From an uncultured Enterovibrio sp. (GTDB lineage: Bacteria; Pseudomonadota; Gammaproteobacteria; Enterobacterales; Vibrionaceae): a stretch of 32,861 bases of DNA. Made by a program: the position numbers and the translations under genes. Positions 26,271-32,861 of the stretch are shown here, piece by piece. Each line of letters starts with the position of its first letter. The first letter of the stretch is position 1. The notes beneath the pieces were generated by a model. The model was not told where the DNA came from. It saw only the letters and a list, made by a program, of their open reading frames with translations, and ran no database searches. Location: assembly GCA_947040595.1 (NCBI GenBank), contig CAMRBZ010000009.1, forward strand, positions 1 through 32,861. The letters run 5' to 3'.

Positions 26271-28787
26271 TCACTTCTTTGTATTCGCAGGTTTTACGGG
26301 TTTGCCTTTTTGCGACTTTTTCTTTTTCGCTTTTTCTGGCTGGCTTTTTTTTACATCCGAGTTGGGAGCCTTGCTTTTGTCTAAGGAGGGCCCTTTCTTC
26401 TTTTTATGACGTCTCGGTTTTCTGGGTTTTTTATCTCCATCTTTTGTAGGGACTAAACCGTCTTTCAATTTTTGACGAACTGAATGTGGCGTGTCTGAAG
26501 GTGAAACTCCGGCTTCTGTCGCGGTTTTTCTGGCTTTATTACGGGCTGTTTTTCCTGCGCCTCGGGCCTTACGTTGCGTCCCTTCCAACTCAAAATCAAT
26601 CATTCGCTCTTCTAGCTTCACGGAAAGCACTTTAACCGAGACTTCATCACCCAACCTGAAAACGCGCCCAGAGCTTTCACCCACCAGCTTCTGACTTGCT
26701 GAGTCATAATTGTAATAATCATTGTCGAGGTTCGAAATATGCACTAACCCATCAATATTCAATTCATGAAGGCGCACAAAAAAACCAAATCCGGTCACAT
26801 TGGCAATGGTGCCCGCCATGACTTCACCGACATGATCTTGCATGTATTCACACTTAAGCCAGTCAGAAACATCTCGCGTTGCATCATCGGCGCGGCGCTC
26901 TGTTTTAGAGCATTGCTCTCCCATGACATCCATTTCATCCATGCTGTAATGCTGTCCACCTGTTGAGGTCAGAAGGTCCTCATTTAAACCTTCTTTTTTT
27001 GCAATCAGATATTTAATCGCACGATGAAGGAGTAAATCGGGGTAACGACGAATGGGCGAGGTAAAGTGTGCGTATTGATTTAAAGCCAAACCAAAATGAC
27101 CTGCATTATCGGCTTGATAAACAGCTTGTCGCATAGAGCGGAGCAACATAGTTTGAATCAAAAGTTGATCAGTTCGCCCTTGAATGAGGTTCGCAAGTTT
27201 TGCGTAATCAGTCGGTGTTGGCTCCAAACCGCCATCAAGAGACAAACCTAACTCACTCAAAAAGGCCTTAAATCCACCTAAACGCTCTTCTGCTGGCGGC
27301 TCATGCACACGGTATAAGGCGGGCTCTTTGGCTTTATCAACAAAACGTGCAGACGCGATATTCGCCAAAATCATGCATTCTTCGATGATTTTATGGGCGT
27401 CATTGCGCTCAAGCGGAACAATTTGTTCTATTTTCCGTAATGCATTAAAAATGAATTTGGTTTCAATCGTTTCAAATTCAATCGCGCCTCTGCGCTCACG
27501 CGCGCCTTTGAGAACAACATACATGCGATTAAGTTCTTCTAACGCCCCGACCAAAGGAGCATAACGCGCCCTTAAATCTTCATCCCCTTCTAAAATTTGC
27601 GACACCTTCGTGTAAGTCAGGCGTGCATGGGAATTCATCACGGCTTCATAGTGTTTAAAACCCGATAATTTACCGGCTTCTGAGATGGTCATTTCACACA
27701 CCATACACAAGCGGTCAACTTGGGGATTCAAAGAGCAAAGACCATTAGAAAGCACTTCAGGCAACATCGGGATCACCTGAGAAGGAAAATACACCGAATT
27801 CCCTCGGTTTATTGCTTCTAAATCTAGAGGTGAATGAGGGCGCACGTAATAACTCACATCCGCAATAGCAACCCATAAACGCCAGCCGCCACTGCGTTTT
27901 TTCTCACAAAAAACCGCGTCGTCAAAATCTCGCGCGTCTTCACCGTCAATAGTCACCAAAGGCAAGGCGCGAAGATCGACCCGTCCTTTTTTGGCCTCTT
28001 CTGGCACTTCTTCTGTGAAATTTTTGATCTGTTTTTGAAGATCAGCTGGCCAAGCGTGAGGGATATCATGCGTACGAAGCGCAATTTCAATTTCCATGCC
28101 TGGGGCCATATTCTCACCCAGAACTTCAAGAATTCGCCCTTCAGGACTGTGCTGTCGAGTTGGACGCTGCGTGATTTCAACCACCACGACATTTCCCATA
28201 CGAGCGCCTTCCCGTGCATCTTGTGGGATCAAAATATCTTGGCTAAAACGAGAATCATCTGGCGAGACAAAGGCTTTATCGTTTTCAATAAAATAACGCC
28301 CGACAATCTGTGTTTTACATTCTTCAAGCACACGCACTACACGGGCTTCTTTTCGGCCACGTTTATCCGCACCTGCAGGCTGAACCAAAATAAGATCACC
28401 GTGCATCACACATTTCATCTGATGATGCGGCAAAAGCCAATCTTCTTTATTGCCCTTGCCTTCTGGGCGTAAAAAACCAAAGCCATCACGGTGGCCTATA
28501 ACCGTGCCTTTTACTAAATCAAGGCTCTCTGGAAGTGCGTAACACTGGCGACGCGTAAAAATTAATTGACCGTCACGTTCCATCGCACGAAGACGACGAC
28601 GTAAACCTTCATACTCTTCTTCCGTTCGAAGACCTAAACGCTCAAAAAGTTGATCCCGGCCCACAGGCGCTGTAAAGGCTTTGATAACCTCAAGCAAATG
28701 CTCTCGGCTGGGGATGGGGTTTTCATATTTTTCAGCTTCACGAACTAAAAATGGATCATTGCTATGTTGGTGTTTGTCCTGAGACAT
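26271..28787 (-). CDS. rnr: Ribonuclease R
   Basis: 838 residues, 3'-5' exoribonuclease of the RNB family that degrades structured RNA. Order: N-terminal winged helix (about 20-90), two cold-shock domains (about 90-240), RNB catalytic core beginning [14 protein letters not shown] (279-292) with the metal-binding aspartates, an S1 domain (about 655-735), and a lysine-rich tail (745-838) typical of RNase R. AAGGGA precedes the ATG at 28787. It heads rnr-rlmB, as in Vibrio and E. coli. The long basic tail matters for helix unwinding and tmRNA-SmpB interaction. Confidence 0.98.
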   Translation of the reverse strand: MSQDKHQHSNDPFLVREAEKYENPIPSREHLLEVIKAFTAPVGRDQLFERLGLRTEEEYEGLRRRLRAMERDGQLIFTRRQCYALPESLDLVKGTVIGHRDGFGFLRPEGKGNKEDWLLPHHQMKCVMHGDLILVQPAGADKRGRKEARVVRVLEECKTQIVGRYFIENDKAFVSPDDSRFSQDILIPQDAREGARMGNVVVVEITQRPTRQHSPEGRILEVLGENMAPGMEIEIALRTHDIPHAWPADLQKQIKNFTEEVPEEAKKGRVDLRALPLVTIDGEDARDFDDAVFCEKKRSGGWRLWVAIADVSYYVRPHSPLDLEAINRGNSVYFPSQVIPMLPEVLSNGLCSLNPQVDRLCMVCEMTISEAGKLSGFKHYEAVMNSHARLTYTKVSQILEGDEDLRARYAPLVGALEELNRMYVVLKGARERRGAIEFETIETKFIFNALRKIEQIVPLERNDAHKIIEECMILANIASARFVDKAKEPALYRVHEPPAEERLGGFKAFLSELGLSLDGGLEPTPTDYAKLANLIQGRTDQLLIQTMLLRSMRQAVYQADNAGHFGLALNQYAHFTSPIRRYPDLLLHRAIKYLIAKKEGLNEDLLTSTGGQHYSMDEMDVMGEQCSKTERRADDATRDVSDWLKCEYMQDHVGEVMAGTIANVTGFGFFVRLHELNIDGLVHISNLDNDYYNYDSASQKLVGESSGRVFRLGDEVSVKVLSVKLEERMIDFELEGTQRKARGAGKTARNKARKTATEAGVSPSDTPHSVRQKLKDGLVPTKDGDKKPRKPRRHKKKKGPSLDKSKAPNSDVKKSQPEKAKKKKSQKGKPVKPANTKK

Positions 28788-29390
28788 ATCGGGTTCCCTT
28801 AGGCAAAACTTGTCATCAAGTATATTGCCTTAGATGAAAAAAATGGGCGCTCAGCGCAGTGGCTAAGCATTTCTTCGACTCAATAACAAAAATTCATCAT
28901 CATTTATTCAGGCTCATGTTACCCGCCAAACGAATTCGCATTGATGACAGATCAATTCAGTGATGTCTTTAGGGCTTTTAGGTTTAAGAGAGTCTTCTTT
29001 TCTTTTATGAAAAGAGCTCTCAAAGCCCGCCAATTGCCACAGTGTACCACCTTCCCCACAGGGTTACGTCTCGGTGCTCACTTTTCCTTTCCTCACACCC
29101 CCCCAATATTCAAGACTCACTCAAAAAGACGCGTTTATATTTTTTAGGAAAAACGAAAGATTCACCTAAAAAAGAAGTGATTTTCAAGTCCGAAGAAGAA
29201 ATACCAGTTCCATTAAATAGTTAGTCAAATATTGCGCCGGAAAAATCGCGCAGAACAAGGCGTGAATTTTCTATAAGGCGTTATTCTAATAAGGAAATTT
29301 ATAACAATGTGCTCTGTGATTTTAACAAGCAAGAATGATCCAATATTTATTGGAATGGGTATAACAAGGGGAATAGATAAAAAATCACTT
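28788..29390. other. Gene-free region upstream of rnr
   Basis: 603 bp. I see no convincing gene or tRNA on either strand; short plus-strand open frames at 28941-29224 have no family features. A C-rich stretch (about 29090-29105) and an inverted motif AGAGAGTC/AAGAGCTCTC region near 28990-29020 are unexplained. Promoter sequences for rnr presumably lie here. Confidence 0.5.
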
Positions 29391-29518
29391 TATACCCAAG
29401 ACACTTGAAGTTTCGCGCCTGCAGCAAGTGACTGAAGCCCCTGAGCATAGATGGACTCAGTGAAAAGAGCTAAATGACCCTAACCAACACCCACGCAGGT
29501 TCAAAGGCGACGGGTATA
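29391..29518 (+). repeat. 125-bp repeat, complete
   Basis: Starts TATACCCAAGACACTTGAAG and ends GGTTCAAAGGCGACGGGTATA minus its first base. Central block ATAGATGGACTCAGTGA is present. It lies downstream of motX, before a second copy in the same orientation. Confidence 0.9.
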
Positions 29519-29664
29519 TCCAAATTTAATCAGCGGGGTATTTTTTCCGTAATAAACAGAATGAACAGTGTCGAAGGTTCAAGAGGGAAATTATAAATTT
29601 AAACGCGCTCAATTTCACTGACTTTAATTGTACATGTTAAAAAAATGCGAATATTCCGTCATTC

Positions 29665-29790
29665 TATACCCAAGACACGTGAAGTTTCGCGCCTGCGAAA
29701 AACGACTGAAGACCCTGAATATACATGACTATGTGATTGCTCTGAACGAGAGCAAGCAACACCCACGCAGTTTCAAAGGGGACGGGTATA
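29665..29790 (+). repeat. 125-bp repeat, complete
   Basis: Starts TATACCCAAGACACGTGAAG and ends CAAAGGGGACGGGTATA. It is tandem with the copy at 29391 across 146 bp and ends eight bases before the motX stop codon. Confidence 0.9.
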
Positions 29791-29798
29791 ATCAAAGA

Positions 29799-30428
29799 TC
29801 ACCAATAAGTGTCTCGTCTTTTGGCTCTTGCTACGATGTTTCCTGGCATCTTGTTTTCTAATTCTTTTCGAAGCATGGCTATTTTCTTATAGGTGCGCTT
29901 GTCAGCGGTGATCGTATGATAAAGCCAGCGATACGCATCTTCATAATCCAATGGGCTTCCAAAATCTGCCACCAGCAATTCAGCTAATTCAAGCCGCGCC
30001 CGAGTATTTCCTAAAGACGCAGCTTCTCGAAGGTAAGGAATGGCACGATGCGTGTCTTTTTGAACGAGCGTCCCTTTCGAATAATAACGCCCAAGTTGCT
30101 CTAAAGCGGCAGGTAAACCCTGTTGCGCGGCCAAACGAATGTAATAAATACCCAGCTCAACATCCTGCGTGACACAGACACCCCATGCCAACATGTCTCC
30201 ATAGAGAAACTGATAAGCAGGAGACTCCACACGAATAGCGCGCGCTTCGATATCTTGCAATAATTGGCAATCATCCTCTTTCACTTGTTTGAGCTGGGTA
30301 TTTTTATCAAACAATTGGATCAACTGCGATTCATCATATATTGGCAAAGCATCGCCCACATAGGACACATCCGCCCGAGTAGAAGGGAGCGCGAGCATCA
30401 TCGATATACATAAAATCCGCAGCTTCAT
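29799..30428 (-). CDS. motX: Sodium-type flagellar motor protein MotX
   Basis: 209 residues. A signal peptide (MKLRILCISMMLALPSTRA-D) directs it to the periplasm. The Sel1-like repeat region reads A-Y-Q-F-L-Y-G-D-M-L-A-W-G-V-C-V, then A-A-Q-Q-G-L-P-A-A-L-E-Q-L-G-R-Y-Y-S-K-G-T-L-V and Y-L-R-E-A-A-S-L-G-N, closing with N-I-V-A-R-A-K-R-R-D-T-Y-W, near-identical to Vibrio MotX. MotX and MotY form the T ring that holds PomAB around a polar sodium-driven motor. I start at 30428; the open frame extends further, but lacks a signal-like start. motX next to rnr is the Vibrio arrangement; pomAB and motY are not in this window. Confidence 0.93.
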   Translation of the reverse strand: MKLRILCISMMLALPSTRADVSYVGDALPIYDESQLIQLFDKNTQLKQVKEDDCQLLQDIEARAIRVESPAYQFLYGDMLAWGVCVTQDVELGIYYIRLAAQQGLPAALEQLGRYYSKGTLVQKDTHRAIPYLREAASLGNTRARLELAELLVADFGSPLDYEDAYRWLYHTITADKRTYKKIAMLRKELENKMPGNIVARAKRRDTYW

Positions 30429-30888
30429 ATTCACCCACTCGTCAAAGAATAATGGTTTGATTTTGTATCTTGTTATTTTTGTATCGGCGTCATCAAGCTG
30501 AACTTTACCCAAAGAAGAAGAGATATTTTCATTTTAAAACAGCCTTCGGGTAAAAAAATGAATATGCGGCTCTATTTCCCCCGATAAAAACAGGAGTCTA
30601 AAAACATAAAAACTCTATTTATCAATTAATTGAATCTATAAAATAACGCGCTTATGTTTCTTTCATTATATGAGGTATATTCCTCTTTTCCTGACTTTAT
30701 TAAGCCATATACCCAAAGAAATTGAAGTCACGCGCTTGCGGCAAGTGAGTGAAGCCCCTGAACATAGATGGACTCTGTGATTGGGCTGAATGAGCCTAGC
30801 CAACACCCACGCAGCTTCAAAGGCGACGGGTATATACCCTCCATTGCATGGATCGAATGTTTAAACAATTGATAACAAGGCAAACACA
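30429..30888. other. motX-deaminase intergenic region
   Basis: Holds the divergent promoters, an inverted pair TTTACCC/GGGTAAA (about 30506-30555) whose TACCCAAAGA/CTTCGGGTA edges resemble repeat-family termini, and a full 125-bp repeat at 30708-30834. No gene seen. Confidence 0.5.
30708..30834 (+). repeat. 125-bp repeat, complete
   Basis: Starts TATACCCAAAGAAATTGAAG and ends AAAGGCGACGGGTATA. Central ATAGATGGACTCTGTGATTG matches the family consensus exactly. It lies 54 bp upstream of the deaminase start. Confidence 0.92.
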
Positions 30889-32133
30889 ATGAACGCTCCA
30901 TTATTTTCACTCCCTAAAGTTGTTTTACACGAGCACATTGAAGGTTCTGTTACGCCCAAAATGGCGCAATTTTTGGCAAAAAAACACGCCGTAACACTGG
31001 CAGATGATTTTTTGTATCCTGAAGGAAATTATGACTCAGACGCATTTCCTTACGGGCGCTATCAATATGATGAGTCCGATTTTGGCGCTTTTGTCGTCAC
31101 TTATGATGTAGTGGCCTCTTTGGTACGAGACCCTGATGATTACTATCTCATTTTAAAAGATTACCTAACAAGAAACGCCAAGCAAGGCTTGATGTACTGC
31201 GAGATGATCACCTCCGCTTTTCATCTTTGTTATCGCGGGGATTTACTTAATGAAAACGCGGATGAAACATCCAATGAAAACACCCTCTTTGATGCAGCGC
31301 GCTATCACGAGATCATCGATGCCCTTGAGCGTGCAATAGGGGAAGTTGAGCACGAATATGGCACCATCACGCGCTTACAGGCTTGCGGAGTCCGGCATTT
31401 AAGTTTGGAAAATATCAACCAAAGTGTGGATTTTATTATCGATAATCCGCGAGACTGCATTACAGGTTTCAATATTGCTGGCAATGAAATGGCGGGAAAA
31501 TTTTCTGACTTTCATTACCTGCATGAGCATGTGGCGAGTATTCCGCTGGAAAAATCTTATCATGCTGGTGAAATTTGTGGCCCTGAAAGCATTCGCAATG
31601 CCCTTTTTTTTGGCGCAAAACGCATCGGCCATGGCATCGCGGCTATCGAAGATGAAGCCTTAATGGAAACATTAATTCAAGACAATGTCTTGTTAGAAAT
31701 AGCGCCAACCAGCAACCGTATTTTAGTGACTCAATTTGAGCAAGCCTTCACGCACCACCCCCTTCGAAAGTTATATGAAAAAGGAGTACGCTTGTCGATT
31801 AACACGGACGACGCGGGTCTCTTTGGCACTGATATAGGAAAAGAATATCAATTGGCCCAGAGCGAATTTGGTTTTTCTCGCGTGGAATTACTGGATGTCA
31901 GCCTGTGCGCATTGGAAGCGGCTTTTATTGATACTCAAACAAAACAAACCTTAATTGAAAAGGTGTACGCTCAATTTACCCCTGAAGATTGGAGCGCCTT
32001 GGCAGAAAAATGCGAGCAATTAAACGCCGCTATCGACACGCCTCAAGAACAAAAAGAAAAAGACGCGACACCTTCCCTGACAAAAAATGCATTGCTTATA
32101 CGTTTACAAGAGCGCCTTTCATTTAAAAAATAA
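30889..32133 (+). CDS. Adenosine deaminase-family protein
   Basis: 414 residues, a metal-dependent hydrolase of the adenosine/adenine deaminase family. Zinc ligands H14 and H16 lie in LPKVVLHEHIEGS, H225 and the catalytic glutamate in YHAGE (224-228), H248 in RIGHGI, and the catalytic Asp pair in S-I-N-T-D-D near 307-308; the G-N-E-M loop (198-201) also fits. It should convert adenosine (or a related purine) to the 6-oxo product for salvage. It is longer than the usual 330-350 residues, with an insertion near 40-60 (rich in Asp and Tyr) and a C-terminal tail of about 30 polar residues, so it may be a subtype with another substrate. A strong terminator follows. Confidence 0.9.
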   Translation: MNAPLFSLPKVVLHEHIEGSVTPKMAQFLAKKHAVTLADDFLYPEGNYDSDAFPYGRYQYDESDFGAFVVTYDVVASLVRDPDDYYLILKDYLTRNAKQGLMYCEMITSAFHLCYRGDLLNENADETSNENTLFDAARYHEIIDALERAIGEVEHEYGTITRLQACGVRHLSLENINQSVDFIIDNPRDCITGFNIAGNEMAGKFSDFHYLHEHVASIPLEKSYHAGEICGPESIRNALFFGAKRIGHGIAAIEDEALMETLIQDNVLLEIAPTSNRILVTQFEQAFTHHPLRKLYEKGVRLSINTDDAGLFGTDIGKEYQLAQSEFGFSRVELLDVSLCALEAAFIDTQTKQTLIEKVYAQFTPEDWSALAEKCEQLNAAIDTPQEQKEKDATPSLTKNALLIRLQERLSFKK

Positions 32134-32138
32134 TCCCT

Positions 32139-32177
32139 CAGTGTGCAACGAAAAATTCAGTTGCACACTGCATTTTA
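32139..32177 (+). terminator. Rho-independent terminator of the deaminase gene
   Basis: CAGTGTGCAAC pairs perfectly with GTTGCACACTG, an 11-bp stem, followed by CATTTTACC. It begins five bases after the stop codon. Confidence 0.8.
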
Positions 32178-32320
32178 CCATTCAATCAAAGGGGATCCCC
32201 TTACATCTAAAATGAACGGCTGGCATGAAAACACAAGAAAAACACTTTAAAGAATTTAATTAAAACGATCACTGCTTAAATCAAGTTGATTCATTCCTGG
32301 ATTGACCCTTTTTAAGATCC
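32178..32320. other. Gene-free spacer before the repeat patchwork
   Basis: 143 bp, AT-rich. It contains the palindrome AGGGGATCCCCT near 32189-32201 and nothing else I recognise. Confidence 0.4.
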
Positions 32321-32369
32321 TTTTTAACCAGACACCCATATTAAAAACGCACGACTTATCTTCCGCGAT
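32321..32369 (+). repeat. Module A of the right-hand repeat patchwork
   Basis: TTTTTAACCAGACACCCATA then TTAAAAACGCACGACTTATC and TTCCGCGAT. The same module recurs at 32512-32570 and 32737-32794, and a 25-base stub at 32706-32730. Confidence 0.85.
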
Positions 32370-32372
32370 CGA

Positions 32373-32435
32373 GTTTTAACCAGACATATATGGACGTTCC
32401 GTAGAACGCAAGGTGTTTTTATCCCTCGGATACAA
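32373..32435 (+). repeat. Module B of the right-hand repeat patchwork
   Basis: GTTTTAACCAGACATATATG followed by GACGTTCCGTAGAACGCAAG and a TATCCCTCGGATACAA tail. It shares the anchor TTTAACCAGACA with module A, then diverges. CGTTC/GAACG forms a small hairpin. It recurs at 32797-32861. Confidence 0.85.
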
Positions 32436-32511
32436 TTCCCGCATGGGTTTTTCTGTTTCCTTTGCTTATTTCTCGTTTAATGAAGACTTAAAATGTGTTG
32501 CTCTGACAAAC

Positions 32512-32570
32512 GTTTTTAAGCAGACACCCAAATAAAAACGCACGACTTATCTTCCGCGATTAGACTTCAA
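32512..32570 (+). repeat. Module A, second copy
   Basis: Anchor reads TTTTTAAGCAGACACCC (C to G change), then ATAAAAACGCACGACTTATC and TTCCGCGATTAGACTTCAA. It ends 34 bases before the transposase start. Confidence 0.85.
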
Positions 32571-32603
32571 TGAAGCCATAGAATTAGCTGTTGGAGTCGT
32601 ACT

Positions 32604-32711
32604 ATGCCGCAACCTCGTAGAAGCCAAATCAGTCTTGAAGACACCCCTTACTATCACTGCTGTAGTCGCGTGGTTCGCCGCGCTTTTCTTTGTGGCGATG
32701 AAGCAGTTTAA
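32604..32711 (+). pseudogene. REP-associated (Y1, IS200-like) transposase, N-terminal stub
   Basis: 35 codons: MPQPRRSQISLEDTPYYHCC then SRVVRRAFLCGDEAV and stop. This is the well-known opening of the RAYT-type Y1 transposases of gammaproteobacteria, normally about 200-330 residues. The frame is cut at GATGAAGCA by the anchor TTTAACCAGACACCC, which supplies the stop. The H-x-H metal motif and the catalytic tyrosine are lost, so it is dead. GGAG lies nine bases before the ATG. These enzymes mobilise short palindromic repeats, which makes the surrounding modules of interest. Confidence 0.85.
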
Positions 32712-32794
32712 CCAGACACCCATATTAAAAATGAAAGTTTAACCAGACACCCATATTAAAAACGCACGACTTATCTTCCGCGATTAGACTTCAA
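32706..32794 (+). repeat. Module A, tandem stub plus full copy
   Basis: A 25-base stub (GTTTAACCAGACACCCATAT...) at 32706-32730 is followed, after six bases, by a full module at 32737-32794 ending TTAGACTTCAA. Confidence 0.85.
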
Positions 32795-32796
32795 CA

Positions 32797-32861
32797 CGTT
32801 TTTAAGCAGACATATATGGACGTTCCGTAGAACGCAAGGTGTTTTTATCCCTCGGATACAA
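32797..32861 (+). repeat. Module B, second copy, reaching the window end
   Basis: Anchor TTTTTAAGCAGACATATATG, then the same tail as 32391-32435 through GGATACAA. The element may continue past the window. Confidence 0.85.

Noticed and set aside
28840-28900. Possible tRNA before rnr
   Set aside because: No acceptor stem, T-loop GTTCRA or CCA end could be found.
28941-29224. Two overlapping 60-68-codon plus-strand frames upstream of rnr
   Set aside because: No start signals or recognisable motifs; likely chance frames in non-coding DNA.
32321-32861. Possible CRISPR array
   Set aside because: Repeats are unevenly spaced, have two alternative tails and no spacer-repeat rhythm; no cas gene nearby.

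Overview
The window looks like the chromosome of a marine-type gammaproteobacterium in or near the Vibrionales/Alteromonadales (Vibrio, Photobacterium, Moritella or Psychromonas-like). The reasons are: an ArgH fused to a GNAT acetyltransferase domain (known from Moritella and Vibrio); MotX, the sodium-type polar flagellar motor protein, next to rnr; a MetJ-controlled metJ/metBL/metF block near ppc and argCBGH; and the rpsF-priB-rpsR-rplI operon behind rnr-rlmB. I cannot name a species.

Layout. 1-6520 is an accessory tract: two hairpin or inverted-repeat structures, a broken transposase, a small XRE regulator, a decaying temperate-phage remnant on the minus strand (lysis and regulatory genes with several frameshifts and a nonsense codon), a C1-type phage repressor, and an IS1-like fragment. 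6524-11591 (minus) is argC-argB-argG-argH(A). ppc (12120-14750) and a PadR regulator follow on plus. 15791-19728 (minus) is metF, a truncated metL and metB. metJ is divergent from metB across four tandem met boxes. Then come rlmF, a rhomboid protease and a DUF481 outer-membrane protein. The rplI-rpsR-priB-rpsF operon, rlmB and rnr (minus) follow, then motX (minus) and an adenosine-deaminase-family gene (plus). The last 550 bases are a patchwork of short repeat modules around a truncated REP-associated (Y1) transposase.

Most of the unexplained structure comes from one family of roughly 125-bp elements with TATACCC...GGGTATA ends. There are eight near-complete copies, several internally deleted ones and a related 60-bp form. 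They fill most intergenic gaps and sit inside the arg operon between argC and argB and between argG and argH. One copy supplies the last codons and the stop of metL, whose homoserine dehydrogenase half is missing. argE, normally between argC and ppc in related bacteria, is absent.

How the genes work together. ArgC, ArgB, ArgG and ArgH(A) give four steps of arginine synthesis plus a probable acetylglutamate synthase; argD, argE/argJ and argF must lie elsewhere. Ppc supplies oxaloacetate and so aspartate. MetL starts the aspartate pathway, MetB commits homoserine to methionine, MetF supplies the methyl group and MetJ represses. The ribosomal block couples translation (S6, S18, L9), replication restart (PriB), rRNA methylation (RlmB, RlmF) and RNA decay (RNase R). 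I found no CRISPR array, tRNA, rRNA or recognisable defence system.
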